64,000 bases of DNA, from the NCBI GenBank assembly GCA_023460535.1, contig JAEWPV010000020.1, positions 124,001 to 188,000 on the forward strand. The letters run 5' to 3'. The translations under genes and the position numbers were made by a program. Origin of the DNA: Bacillota bacterium. Its GTDB lineage: Bacteria > Bacillota > Clostridia > Oscillospirales > Ruminococcaceae. The notes below the pieces were generated by a model. The model was not told where the DNA came from and made no database searches. It saw only the letters and a program-made list of their open reading frames with translations. Positions 52,680 through 61,539 of the stretch are shown in pieces (positions within the stretch are counted from its first letter, which is position 1; every line of letters begins with the position of its first letter).

Positions 52680-53604
52680 CGAACAGGGCTATGTAAACAC
52701 GCAACGGATTAACGACTATGCGGTTAACGAACCGGCTCAGATTGCGCATATCAGCGAGGAACGGTATACACAGCAGATTCGAAGCGCTTGCCGGCGTATC
52801 AGCGATAATCTGTCGCGTTCGCATATTGTGCTGCTTGCGGGTCCCAGCGCGTCCGGTAAAACAATCACTGCACATCGCTTTCGGGCAATGCTTGAGCAGG
52901 AGTTTGGGATTAACAGCTTTGTCGTTTCGCTTGACGATTTTTACATTGATCAGGCGCTGTTACCCACTCTACCGGACGGAACCAAGGACCTAGAGACGGT
53001 ATACGCACTGGATATTGACTGCATCCACCATAGCTTTGACGAACTAATCCGAACAAACCATACCTGCTTACCGGTATTTGATTTCTTGAATGCAACGCGT
53101 TCCGATAAAATAAACGAAATTACGCTGGGCGCAAATGATATTCTTATTGTGGAAGGAATTCATGCACTCAACCCGATTATCACCGAAGGCATTGACCGCG
53201 AACGCTTTTTTCGGCTGTTTATTAGTGTGCAGGGGGAGTACCGGCTAAATGGTGAGGTAATACTCGACCATACCGTCATCCGCTTTATTCGCAGATGTGT
53301 ACGGGACTATACCCACCGAGCATCTACACTGGAGAATACCGCTAGTATGTGGGCATCGGTGCGTAAGGGTGAAAAAAAGTACATCTCGCCATACAAACGC
53401 TATGCGGATTTTATTATAGATTCGCTTATTCTTTATGAGCCATGCGTGCTATTGCAGTTTTTACGCCCCCTGATTGAGACGATGGATAATACCAGTGAGC
53501 ACTATCCGCGCTTTGAGAAGATTCGCGACGTTTTGGGCTACTTTGCTCAAATGAGCCCCGATTGCGTCGCGACCGACTCTTTGCTGCGGGAGTTTATAGA
53601 TTGA
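52660..53604 (+). CDS. Uridine kinase/phosphoribulokinase-like P-loop kinase
   Basis: Kinase-like protein (314 aa). The P-loop is LLAGPSASGKTITAHRF, followed by VVSLDDFYID and ILIVEGIHALNP, all typical of the uridine kinase family. A short N-terminal extension (about 1-45) is present. The substrate is not certain; nucleoside or a pantothenate-like compound is possible. It overlaps hemZ by 20 bases, so it is probably coupled to it. Confidence 0.85.
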   Translation: MIGQFYDEQGYVNTQRINDYAVNEPAQIAHISEERYTQQIRSACRRISDNLSRSHIVLLAGPSASGKTITAHRFRAMLEQEFGINSFVVSLDDFYIDQALLPTLPDGTKDLETVYALDIDCIHHSFDELIRTNHTCLPVFDFLNATRSDKINEITLGANDILIVEGIHALNPIITEGIDRERFFRLFISVQGEYRLNGEVILDHTVIRFIRRCVRDYTHRASTLENTASMWASVRKGEKKYISPYKRYADFIIDSLILYEPCVLLQFLRPLIETMDNTSEHYPRFEKIRDVLGYFAQMSPDCVATDSLLREFID

Positions 53605-53621
53605 CAAAAAGGAGTAAAACG

Positions 53622-53906
53622 ATGAATTCTTTTGACGATTTTACGACAACCGCCCAAAATCTGTTTGACAACGCCTGTAAGGCAACCGGGGAATTTGTAA
53701 ACACATCAAAGCTCCGGATAGAGCGCATGAACCTGAAATCGGATTTGGAGCGCGCATACGCAAAGCTTGGAAAGCTACATTACTCATCGGCTAAAAACGG
53801 TCAAACCGAGGATGATGTACAGGCAGAAAGCAATGTGATAGCTAGGATAGACGCGCTGCTAAAACGAATTTCAGAACTGACCGATCAGATTAACGAGCAG
53901 GATTAA
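53622..53906 (+). CDS. Small coiled-coil protein of unknown function
   Basis: A 94-aa soluble protein, almost entirely helical: a front segment (TTTAQNLFDNACKATGEFVN), then basic/acidic heptads (RIERMNLKSDLERAYAKLGK) and a closing helix (NVIARIDALLKRISELTDQI). No Cys, no signal peptide. Start at ATG 53622, eight bases after AAAGGAG. I recognise no function. It lies 17 bases behind the kinase gene and may be cotranscribed. Confidence 0.75.
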   Translation: MNSFDDFTTTAQNLFDNACKATGEFVNTSKLRIERMNLKSDLERAYAKLGKLHYSSAKNGQTEDDVQAESNVIARIDALLKRISELTDQINEQD

Positions 53907-54047
53907 GCAGTAACCTTGCGATATTTGCTAGCCTAGCACGCTGTTGCGTTGCAGGCTTGTTTGATGTGCTCTAACAGCGGCGAAGGGTACCTATTTACTT
54001 TTGGTGCCTAGCCCCAACAATAACATCCTGTAAGGGCGTGATATGGT

Positions 54048-55802
54048 TTGCCCGCAAGACAAAAACAAAGCTTTTTACACGGTGCGCTGATTCTGACGGC
54101 GGCCACTGTTTTGGTAAAAATAATAGGCGCGGTCTTTAAGATACCCCTAACACTGGTGTTGGGCGCCGAGGGGTCGGCGCATTTTTACACCGCTTACGAC
54201 ATTTTCAATCCCGTATCCGCTATCGCGATTGCGGGTTTACCGGTTGCGGTATCCAAGCTGGTAGCCGAATATGCGGCGCGCGGTTGTTATCGCGATGTCC
54301 GTCGGATTCGTAGGCTATCGCTATTGCTGTTTTGCATCACCGGTACTCTGGGCTTTGTTATCACCTTCTTTTTTGCGCGCCCTTTTGCAAACCTTGTCGG
54401 CAATCCCTCCGGGGTTATCCCGATTATGGCGATAGCGCCTGCAGTATTGTTTTTGTGCCTGATGTCGTCGTACCGCGGGTATTACGAGGGTCTGCGTAAT
54501 ATGTACCCCACGGCCATATCGCAGGTTTTGGAGGCCTTGGCAAAACTTGTTTTGGGGTATGGGCTTTCCTTGCTTATTATAAAGCTTGGCATGGATGAAT
54601 TCCACAAAACAGGCAGAGTGTTTGGAACTGCTGTGGATTCGGTAACACAAGCACAAACAGCAGTGCTTCCGTTTGCAGCAGCGGCGGCAATTGCGGGCGT
54701 AACGTTAAGCACGTTATTTGGGCTTACATATTTGCTGATACGTCACTTTAGACATGGAGACGGCATCTCAAAACAGGAGCTGTCGCGCTCCCCGGTGGCC
54801 AGATCCAAAAAAGAGCTGTTGAAGTCGCTTGTCCGTATTGCTGTGCCGGTATGCCTAGGCTCTTTAGTGGTTAGCTTAACCTCAACCATAGACCTTGCTT
54901 CTGTTATGAATCGATTATCTGTTGCTGTTAACAGTGACGCGCAGACCATATTGAATGGGTATGCGGGAATGCTGCCGCAGGATATCACGCTTGAACGCCT
55001 GCCGTCATTCTTATTTGGAACCTATAAAGGGTTGCCGCTTACCATTTTTCATCTTGTTCCTGCTATCACCACCGCGTTTGGAATCAGTGTCCTTCCTGCA
55101 GTATCGGCCGCATGGGCAAAAAGCGATCAATCTGATCTAAAACGCAATGTGGAATCCTCCCTTCGTGTAACCGCATTGATTGCGGTTCCCGCAGGGCTTG
55201 GTATGTCTGTGCTTGCCGGTCCCATCCTGACTTTACTCTACAATTTCTCCGGCGACGGTCTTGTGGGAGAGGTTGCGATATCAACGCCCATTCTCGCACT
55301 CATGGGCGTTGCAGTTATCTTTGTGGCGATAGCAAGCCCGGTTGGAGCGGTTTTACAGGCAATCGGCAGGGCGGATCTTCCGGTGAAGTTTATGGTCATT
55401 GGCGGTGCGCTAAAGCTGCTTGTAAACTACATCCTGGTTGCCATTCCGCAAATCAATATTTTGGGTGCACCTGTGGGAACCCTTTTATGTTATATCTTTA
55501 TTGCGGTTGCCAGCATCATCTCGGTGTGCAGGAATACTCGAACGGCTCTCAGCTTTAAAAGCGTATTTATCAAGCCCCTTTGCTCAGGACTTTTGTGCGC
55601 CGGTGGCGCATATGCTTCGTACGGATTTCTATCCCGAGTTATAGACTCTCGCCTTGCAACGATAATTGCAATCTTGATTGCGGGTGTCATTTATCTATTT
55701 GCTTTGTTCTTAATCCGGGGGATTAGTGCCGATGACGTTAGAATGCTGCCCGGAGGAGAAAAAATCGCCAAAGTACTTGAAAATCGCGGAATTATAGGGT
55801 AA
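54048..55802 (+). CDS. SpoVB/MurJ-type polysaccharide flippase
   Basis: Integral membrane protein (584 aa) of the MOP/polysaccharide exporter superfamily with about 14 hydrophobic segments. The family block FKIPLTLVLGAEGSAHFYTA and LPVAVSKLVAEYAARG identify it as SpoVB/YabM-like; members move lipid-linked peptidoglycan precursors, several of them during spore formation. The start is probably TTG 54048 with TAAGGG upstream. Position before mazG matches yabM of B. subtilis. Confidence 0.87.
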   Translation: MPARQKQSFLHGALILTAATVLVKIIGAVFKIPLTLVLGAEGSAHFYTAYDIFNPVSAIAIAGLPVAVSKLVAEYAARGCYRDVRRIRRLSLLLFCITGTLGFVITFFFARPFANLVGNPSGVIPIMAIAPAVLFLCLMSSYRGYYEGLRNMYPTAISQVLEALAKLVLGYGLSLLIIKLGMDEFHKTGRVFGTAVDSVTQAQTAVLPFAAAAAIAGVTLSTLFGLTYLLIRHFRHGDGISKQELSRSPVARSKKELLKSLVRIAVPVCLGSLVVSLTSTIDLASVMNRLSVAVNSDAQTILNGYAGMLPQDITLERLPSFLFGTYKGLPLTIFHLVPAITTAFGISVLPAVSAAWAKSDQSDLKRNVESSLRVTALIAVPAGLGMSVLAGPILTLLYNFSGDGLVGEVAISTPILALMGVAVIFVAIASPVGAVLQAIGRADLPVKFMVIGGALKLLVNYILVAIPQINILGAPVGTLLCYIFIAVASIISVCRNTRTALSFKSVFIKPLCSGLLCAGGAYASYGFLSRVIDSRLATIIAILIAGVIYLFALFLIRGISADDVRMLPGGEKIAKVLENRGIIG

Positions 55803-55842
55803 TATATAAATGTTTTAACAATTGGAAACCAAGGAGCGGAAT

Positions 55843-56646
55843 GTGGAGTTTCAATTCAGGGAAAAATACACGGTAAACGACCTAGTTGATATCATGGATA
55901 TCCTTCGTTCTGAAAACGGATGTCCATGGGATAAAGAGCAAACACATTGTACTATCAGAAAAAACTTCATCGAAGAGGTCTATGAGGTTTGTGAAGCAAT
56001 TGACAACAATGACACATCCCTGTTAAAGGAAGAACTGGGAGATGTGCTGTTGCAGGTCGTTTTTCACTGCCGAATGGAAAAAGAGCTTGGAAACTTTAAT
56101 TTTGATGATGTTGCGGACGGTGTCTGCAAAAAGCTTATTGTACGTCACCCGCACATCTTTACCGATCAGGGCAACGTTAACACCGCCGACGAGGTACTCA
56201 ACAATTGGGAGAACATTAAGAATTCACAAAAAGGGATGACATCACGAACGCAGAGCATGGAGAACGTTCCCCGTGTACTGCCTGCGCTGATGCGGGCGCA
56301 AAAGGTTCAGTCAAGAGCCGCAAAAAGCGGTTTTGACTATCCGGATATCCGGTATGCGCTTTCAGATTTGACGAGCGAACTTTCAGAGCTGATGCGCGCC
56401 ATCGCCGATGGCGACGAGGTGGCGTGTCAGGAAGAGCTTGGAGACCTGATCTTTTCTTGTGTTAATTTATCCAGGTTCCTCTCACTTGATTCGGAGGAGG
56501 CGCTTACTGCTTCAACCGACAAGTTTATAAATCGGTTTTCGCAGGTTGAAAAGCTTGCAAAAACCAAAGGCGTCGATATGACCCTTGCGGATATCAGTGA
56601 GTTGGACGAGCTTTGGAAAGAAGCTAAGAAAAACAAACAGGTCTAA
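55843..56646 (+). CDS. mazG: Nucleoside triphosphate pyrophosphohydrolase MazG
   Basis: Hydrolyses NTPs to NMP and pyrophosphate, house-cleaning of abnormal nucleotides. It has two MazG domains: ENGCPWDKEQTHCTIRKNFI with EEVYEVCEAID, EELGDVLLQVVFH, and a second copy with EELGDLIFSCVNL. It lacks the N-terminal methylase domain found in B. subtilis YabN. The start is GTG 55843, six bases after AAGGAG; the in-frame TTG at 55822 is upstream of that site. Confidence 0.93.
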   Translation: MEFQFREKYTVNDLVDIMDILRSENGCPWDKEQTHCTIRKNFIEEVYEVCEAIDNNDTSLLKEELGDVLLQVVFHCRMEKELGNFNFDDVADGVCKKLIVRHPHIFTDQGNVNTADEVLNNWENIKNSQKGMTSRTQSMENVPRVLPALMRAQKVQSRAAKSGFDYPDIRYALSDLTSELSELMRAIADGDEVACQEELGDLIFSCVNLSRFLSLDSEEALTASTDKFINRFSQVEKLAKTKGVDMTLADISELDELWKEAKKNKQV

Positions 56647-56676
56647 AATTACGAAGAATTTTCGGAGGGAAACAGA

Positions 56677-56952
56677 ATGACAAAGACTGAGTTAATCAAT
56701 GCGGTTGCCGAGCAATCGGAACTATCTAAAAAGGATGCCGACAAGGCGGTAAACGCCGTGTTTGATGCCATTGCGGCAACACTTGCCAGCGGCGAAAAGG
56801 TTCAGATTGTTGGCTTTGGATCATTTGAAGTGAAGTCGCGCAGCCAGAGAGTTGGCCGCAACCCCAGAACCAAAGAGGAGATTGTCATCCCCGCTTCTAA
56901 GCTTCCCGTATTTAAGGCAGGCAAGTCTTTGAAAGAGCAGGTTGCCAAATAA
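56677..56952 (+). CDS. hup: Nucleoid protein HU
   Basis: Small histone-like DNA-binding protein (91 aa). MTKTELINAVAEQSELSKKD, then EKVQIVGFGSFEVKSRSQRV and GRNPRTKEEIVIPASKLPVF are nearly perfect for HU. A GGAGGG site gives strong translation. A strong terminator follows. It sits between mazG and rqcP, a common order in Clostridia. Confidence 0.97.
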   Translation: MTKTELINAVAEQSELSKKDADKAVNAVFDAIAATLASGEKVQIVGFGSFEVKSRSQRVGRNPRTKEEIVIPASKLPVFKAGKSLKEQVAK

Positions 56953-56993
56953 CCCCTCTTTCACTCCATACAGGATACCACACGTTTAATAAG

Positions 56994-57024
56994 GCTGCGT
57001 ATCGTTTTTCGATACGCAGCTTTT
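56994..57024 (+). terminator. Intrinsic terminator after hup
   Basis: GCTGCGTATCG (56994-57004), loop TTTTT, CGATACGCAGC (57010-57020), then TTTT. A perfect 11-bp stem, 42 bases after the HU stop. Confidence 0.88.
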
Positions 57025-57102
57025 GCGTAAGAAAGATAGTGCAACAGCGATGGATATGTATAACGAAAATAATTAACTATAGCTGTAAAGGAGAACTAAG
57101 CT

Positions 57103-57345
57103 ATGAGATTGGATAAATATCTTAAGGTTACGCGGTTAATAAAGCGCAGGACGATTGCGAACGAAGCCTGTGATGCTGGTAGGATTGCTGTAAACGGAAA
57201 ACCTGCCAGAGCCTCTTACGAGGTAAAGGAAGGAGATCTTATTCTGATTGGGCTGGGTACAAAGCCGCTCACTGTTCGGGTTTTAAAGGTAAGTGAATAT
57301 GCCAAAAAAGAGGATGCCGCTTCAAACTACGAGGTTGTGGAATAA
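57103..57345 (+). CDS. rqcP: S4-domain RNA-binding protein RqcP (YabO/Hsp15 type)
   Basis: An 80-aa S4 protein that acts with RqcH in adding alanine tails to peptides stuck on 50S subunits. The S4 motif is MRLDKYLKVTRLIKRRTIAN, followed by GRIAVNGKPARASYEVKEGD. AAAGGAG lies nine bases upstream. It heads the rqcP-yabP-yabQ-divIC series as in B. subtilis. Confidence 0.92.
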   Translation: MRLDKYLKVTRLIKRRTIANEACDAGRIAVNGKPARASYEVKEGDLILIGLGTKPLTVRVLKVSEYAKKEDAASNYEVVE

Positions 57346-57499
57346 ACGTTTTGCAGCCCGGTAGTGGCATAATCATTTTTATATCGTCATATCATTGGGT
57401 GATGCCTGTATTAACGGGTATTGCCGCTTTTGTGTGCGATAATCAAAACGCTGTGTGCATGTATACGGCAAGGCGCATGATGAGAAAGGATGGGTTGGT

Positions 57500-57781
57500 A
57501 TGGCAGAGGAAAAAAAGATGATTAAGATGCCACACAATGTTATTTTAGAGGGCAGACGGATATTGACGGTATCCGGTGTAAACGACATCGACAGCTTTGA
57601 TGAGCAATCGGTGGTTCTTTTTACGGACATGGGCGAGCTTACCGTAAAAGGCTCGAACCTGCACATCAATAAATTGAATGTAGATACCGGAGAGCTTAAT
57701 ATTGACGGGGATATTCATACGCTTGTTTACACCGATGACGATGTAAAGCGCCGCGGATTCTTCGAAAAACTCTTTAAATAA
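57500..57781 (+). CDS. yabP: Sporulation protein YabP
   Basis: A 93-aa protein needed for spore formation (engulfment/SpoIID-stage genes in B. subtilis). The pattern HNVILEGRRILTVSGVNDID, then VVLFTDMGELTVKGSNLHI and LNVDTGELNIDGDI is typical. Start at ATG 57500, nine bases after GAAAGGA; an upstream frame start has no site. yabQ follows. Confidence 0.92.
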   Translation: MAEEKKMIKMPHNVILEGRRILTVSGVNDIDSFDEQSVVLFTDMGELTVKGSNLHINKLNVDTGELNIDGDIHTLVYTDDDVKRRGFFEKLFK

Positions 57782-57884
57782 GCGTACACCGGTAAATGGT
57801 CCTGCTTTTTGTGTTAACTAGGATAGTAGACCTTCATTCCAATTATGGAGTTTGATTAGTATAAAGTACGGGAGTGTGAAGCAA

Positions 57885-58460
57885 ATGGAGGTTTTTGTTG
57901 CCGATCAAACCGTATTGTTTTTGGGTGCTTTGGCTATAGGTTTTATTTTAGGATTTCTAATGGAACCCTTGCGCATATATCGTTTGATGGTTCATCCTAG
58001 CACGGTTGCGGTTTTTTTTCAGGATATACTCTACTGGTTTTTTTGCGCCGTCTGTTCGTTTGTATTCATCCTCACCGTTAACTCAGGGCAGCTTCGGATT
58101 TTTTTAGTGCTTGGAATTGTGATTGGAATGACAGTGTATTTTCTTACCATTGGCGCGTTAATCATGAAGGTTTCCAAGGCAATTATCTCCTTTCTTCGCA
58201 GAGGGCTTCGCTTTTTAAATCGCAAGATTACATACCCTGCTGTGAAGGTTTATGAAAAAACCAAGAAGGGAACAATAAAAACCGTAAACAAACTGCGTGT
58301 TTACAATAAAAAGATTCAAAATAATGTGAATTACCGCTTGAAACACAACCGCGTTTTATTGTATAATTTAATACATACCAAACGGTCGCAAGACGACGCC
58401 CAAAAAACTGGAAGCAGAGGGCATTTGGGGCATGAAGACAAACAAGCTAAATCAAAATAA
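57885..58460 (+). CDS. yabQ: Sporulation membrane protein YabQ
   Basis: A 191-aa membrane protein essential for spore cortex formation in B. subtilis. Hydrophobic segments are at about residues 9-28, 45-65 and 70-100, followed by a basic C-terminal tail. The DILYWFFCAVCSFVFIL block is typical. Start at ATG 57885, ten bases after GGGAG. It overlaps divIC by 29 bases. Confidence 0.88.
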   Translation: MEVFVADQTVLFLGALAIGFILGFLMEPLRIYRLMVHPSTVAVFFQDILYWFFCAVCSFVFILTVNSGQLRIFLVLGIVIGMTVYFLTIGALIMKVSKAIISFLRRGLRFLNRKITYPAVKVYEKTKKGTIKTVNKLRVYNKKIQNNVNYRLKHNRVLLYNLIHTKRSQDDAQKTGSRGHLGHEDKQAKSK

Positions 58461-58731
58461 AAAAACGCCTCCCATCGTAAAGTTGGTTATTCTTGCGGTG
58501 TGTGCGTTTTCTGTTGTGTCTACAATTAAGATTCAGCTTAACGTTTCTGAGAAGAACAGGGAGCTTGATTTGCTGAATCAGCAGATTGCAGAACAGACAT
58601 TAAAGAATAAAGAGATACTCAAGCTGGTTGATTCAACCGACGATAATGGCTACATGGAGCGTATGGCAAGAGGCAGGTGGGGGTATGTTTACCCTCAAGA
58701 ACGAGTTTACGTTGATATATCCGGCAACTGA
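58432..58731 (+). CDS. divIC: Septum formation protein DivIC/FtsB type
   Basis: A 99-aa bitopic division protein: short cytoplasmic N-terminus, one helix (residues about 14-34), a coiled coil (NVSEKNRELDLLNQQIAEQT) and the C-terminal ERMARGRWGYVYPQERVYVD block common to FtsB/DivIC. The yabQ-divIC-yabR order supports DivIC. Confidence 0.9.
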   Translation: MKTNKLNQNKKTPPIVKLVILAVCAFSVVSTIKIQLNVSEKNRELDLLNQQIAEQTLKNKEILKLVDSTDDNGYMERMARGRWGYVYPQERVYVDISGN

Positions 58732-58824
58732 CCACGATGCAGCGGACATACCATTCCAAAAGATTAAAACGCCATGATGCAAATTGGATTATTCAAGATA
58801 TTTTAAGGAGGAAATACGTTTCGT

Positions 58825-59268
58825 ATGCAGCTTGAGGTAGGAAGTATATTGACCGGAAAGGTAACCAGCATTACTAAATTCGGCGCATTTATTGATTTAG
58901 GGGAAAAAAAGACGGGTATGGTGCATATATCCGAGATCTCTTCTACATATGTCAATGAGATTAGAGAACACTTGACCGAGGGACAAGAGGTCAAGGTAAA
59001 GGTTCTCAATATCGGCGAAGACGGAAAGATTAGCCTTTCTATTAAGAAGGCAGTCGAAAGCCCTCCCGCGCCCAGACCGCAGCGTCCTGCCCCCAGAGGC
59101 GGTGGGCGAAACTCCTTTGAGTTTGGCGCCCGTAAAAACGAGAATATGTCGTTTGAAGACATGATGAGCAAGTTTAAGCAGTCAAGCGATGAAAAGATGT
59201 ACGACCTCAAACGAAATGTAGAATCCAAGCGCGGATCGGGTGGTAAGCGAGGAGCGAAGTTCGGTTAA
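58825..59268 (+). CDS. S1 RNA-binding domain protein (YabR/GSP13 type)
   Basis: A 147-aa protein with one S1 domain (residues about 1-75): GSILTGKVTSITKFGAFIDL, then GMVHISEISSTYV and DGKISLSIKKA. The tail is Arg/Gly/Pro-rich and disordered. It is the YabR-like protein of the divIC neighbourhood; ribosome or RNA binding is likely. AAGGAGG precedes the ATG, and a terminator follows. Confidence 0.9.
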   Translation: MQLEVGSILTGKVTSITKFGAFIDLGEKKTGMVHISEISSTYVNEIREHLTEGQEVKVKVLNIGEDGKISLSIKKAVESPPAPRPQRPAPRGGGRNSFEFGARKNENMSFEDMMSKFKQSSDEKMYDLKRNVESKRGSGGKRGAKFG

Positions 59269-59297
59269 TAAGCCAATTGATTTGGATAGTGTTTTGG

Positions 59298-59336
59298 CGT
59301 TGGTATGAGGATAACACTTCGTACCAACGTCTTTTT
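59298..59336 (+). terminator. Intrinsic terminator after the S1-domain gene
   Basis: CGTTGGTATGA (59298-59308) pairs with TCGTACCAACG (59319-59329), one G-T pair, then TCTTTTT. An 11-pair stem 30 bases after the stop. It ends the yab-type series. Confidence 0.85.
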
Positions 59337-59485
59337 ATGAGAATTCATGCGACCAAAACGATAAAACAGTCAAAACAACGACAAATGTGGGAGCACTGCT
59401 TCCACAGCATAATAGATGACTGCTATTGTGCTTGACGTTTTTCTGCAGGTGAGGTTCAAGACGCTGGAAAGGTATGGTTAGTAGG

Positions 59486-60637
59486 ATGATTATAGTAAAT
59501 GCCAAAATTTATACAATGGAGCAGGATGTCCTGCTAAACGGTTACCTAAGTGCGGAAAACGGAGTAATAACTGAAATTGGCCCAATGGATAAATTGGTTA
59601 GTATTCCTCAAGATGCCATTGACGTTCAGGGTGCGTCTGTTTACCCCGGTTTTATCGATGCGCACAGCCACCTGGGTATGTGGGAGGATGGCATGGGGTT
59701 TGAAGGCGACGACGGCAACGAGGCTACCGACCCGTCTACTCCCCATCTGCGGGCGATTGATGCCATTAACCCGCGGGACAACTGCTTTAAAGAAGCACTT
59801 GGTGCAGGAATAACCACAGTGGTAACGGGACCGGGAAGCGCAAATCCTATCGGTGGGCAGCTTGCCGCAATTAAAACATCAGGCGGGCGGATTGACGACA
59901 TTATTCTAAAGCAGCCGCTTGCGATGAAGTTTGCTCTTGGCGAAAACCCCAAAGGCATTTACCATGGTAAGAATCAGTCGCCTGAGACGCGCATGGCTAC
60001 TGCGGCAATTATTCGCGAACAGTTATACAAAGCAAGCAAGTATATGACAGACATGAACCGGGCACAAACCGAAGAAGACTACGACGAGCCTGAGTATGAT
60101 ATCAAATGCGAAGCCTTGCTGCCGTTACTTCAGGGTAAGATTAAGGCGCATTTTCATGCGCATCGCACCGACGATATCTTCACAGCAATCCGTATTGCAC
60201 ACGAGTTTAAACTTGATTATGTTATTTTGCATTGTACCGAAGGGCATTTGATTGCGTCGGATATCAAACAAGAGAATGCCAGCGCAATTGTTGGTCCGAT
60301 TATCTGTGAGCGTTCAAAACCAGAGCTTAGGATGCTTACACCCGAGACTTCCGGTGTGTTGCATAAGCATGGGGTACCAATAGCCATCTGTACCGACCAT
60401 CCGGTTATTCCGATACAGTATCTGCCGTTGTGCGCGGGGCTTGCCGTACGGGAGGGGCTGCCCTATGACGAGGCGCTTCGCGCCATTACCATCGGTGCTG
60501 CGCGTATTTGTGGCTTGGATGACAGGGTAGGATCTCTTGCCGTTGGAAAAGACTGCGACCTAGTGGTGTTTGATTCAGACCCGTTTTCTGTTTATTCAAA
60601 GCCGGTAATGGTATTTGTAAATGGAACTAAAGTGTAA
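59486..60637 (+). CDS. Amidohydrolase family metal-dependent hydrolase
   Basis: Imidazolonepropionase-related amidohydrolase (about 383 aa). The HxH motif lies in YPGFIDAHSHLGMWE; later metal ligands lie in IKAHFHAHRTDDI, VILHCTEGHLI and the ICTDHPVIPIQYL Asp. The C-terminal composite beta-sandwich block SLAVGKDCDLVVFDSDPF is intact. The substrate is unknown. ATG 59486 is preferred; ATG 59474 lies one base after GGAAAGG. Confidence 0.88.
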   Translation: MIIVNAKIYTMEQDVLLNGYLSAENGVITEIGPMDKLVSIPQDAIDVQGASVYPGFIDAHSHLGMWEDGMGFEGDDGNEATDPSTPHLRAIDAINPRDNCFKEALGAGITTVVTGPGSANPIGGQLAAIKTSGGRIDDIILKQPLAMKFALGENPKGIYHGKNQSPETRMATAAIIREQLYKASKYMTDMNRAQTEEDYDEPEYDIKCEALLPLLQGKIKAHFHAHRTDDIFTAIRIAHEFKLDYVILHCTEGHLIASDIKQENASAIVGPIICERSKPELRMLTPETSGVLHKHGVPIAICTDHPVIPIQYLPLCAGLAVREGLPYDEALRAITIGAARICGLDDRVGSLAVGKDCDLVVFDSDPFSVYSKPVMVFVNGTKV

Positions 60638-60641
60638 TACG

Positions 60642-60667
60642 ACACGATAATCACACCGTGTTTTTTT
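60642..60667 (+). terminator. Weak terminator after the amidohydrolase gene
   Basis: ACACG (60642-60646) can pair with CGTGT (60657-60661), with a T-run to 60667. The stem is only five pairs, so it is moderate at best. Confidence 0.5.
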
Positions 60668-60713
60668 GCACAAAAAGTGATATCGGACATATTGTACACA
60701 TAAAACATTAACA

Positions 60714-60824
60714 TGGTATACTTTACTTCATCGGGCTTTTATGGTATTATTATAGCAAGAAGTTTAGCTATAATATTTAAAAACAGCATAGTTGAATCAA
60801 GCTGATTTGGCTATGATGTATAAT
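60714..60824 (+). promoter_or_regulatory. Cluster of -10-like boxes upstream of hpf
   Basis: Four boxes lie within 111 bases: TGG-TATACT (60714-60722), TGG-TATTAT (60742-60750, with TTTACT 17 bases before), TATAAT (60769-60774) and TATAAT (60819-60824). The first two have TGn extensions. Several starts or regulators would fit hpf, which is stress- and growth-phase-controlled in other Firmicutes. No sigma-H or sigma-B type site was clear. Confidence 0.45.
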
Positions 60825-60848
60825 TAGGTTGTTGAAAGGGATGATTGT

Positions 60849-61385
60849 ATGAATATTACGATCAGAGGCAGAAGAATCAACCTGCGTGACTCGTTTAAAG
60901 AAAGGGCGGAGAAAAAGCTTAAAAAATTTGAACGCTTTTTTGACACCGCGGCAGATGCCATCGTGACCGCCTCACTGGAGCGCGACCGCTTTACGGTTGA
61001 GGTTACCATTAAGTCGCAGGGGATGATTTACCGCAGCGAGAAAACCACCGCCGACCTGATGACTTCCCTAGACTCGGTGACCGACACGCTGTTTCACCAG
61101 ATTGTCAAGAACAAAACCAGACTGGAAGCAAAGCTTCGTGATGATGCATTTACAAAATCGGACGAAAGCTACCTGTATGATTACGATGTGAGCGAAGCGG
61201 AATATCGCGTTGTTCGCAACAAACGTTTCGTGATTAATCCCATGTCGGTAGACGAAGCTATTTTGCAGATGAATATGCTGGGGCACGAGTTTTTCATGTT
61301 CCGCAATGAATCAACTGATGAAATCGGAGTGGTTTATCGTCGAAAGGATGGAAACTACGGTCTGCTAGAACCCAACGGGGACTAA
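60849..61385 (+). CDS. hpf: Long-form ribosome hibernation promoting factor HPF
   Basis: Dimerises 70S ribosomes into 100S in slow growth. The N-terminal HPF/YfiA domain (about 1-100) shows RINLRDSFKERAEKKLKKFE and EKTTADLMTSLDSVTDTLF. The C-terminal dimerisation domain (about 120-178) shows VVRNKRFVINPMSVDEAILQ and the GHEFFMFRNESTDEIGVVYR block. The length of 178 aa is the long form. GAAAGGG precedes the ATG. Confidence 0.96.
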   Translation: MNITIRGRRINLRDSFKERAEKKLKKFERFFDTAADAIVTASLERDRFTVEVTIKSQGMIYRSEKTTADLMTSLDSVTDTLFHQIVKNKTRLEAKLRDDAFTKSDESYLYDYDVSEAEYRVVRNKRFVINPMSVDEAILQMNMLGHEFFMFRNESTDEIGVVYRRKDGNYGLLEPNGD

Positions 61386-61408
61386 ACAGTAATTAATAAT
61401 TCTGCGTT

Positions 61409-61434
61409 CATGGAACACCGCAAGGTGTTCCATG
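61409..61434 (+). terminator. Stem-loop after hpf
   Basis: CATGGAACACC (61409-61419), a GCAA tetraloop, GGTGTTCCATG (61424-61434). A perfect 11-bp stem 24 bases after the stop; the tail ATTTATGTTAT is only partly T-rich. A TGT-TATAAT box at 61440-61448 just after it may start the next gene. Confidence 0.72.
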
Positions 61435-61539
61435 ATTTATGTTATAATGACCGTATGAAACAATAGATTTTCTGTTATGATAGTAAAAGACCACCCGACT
61501 TACCGGTTGCAATTGCATTAGGAAAGGAAATCAATCTTT

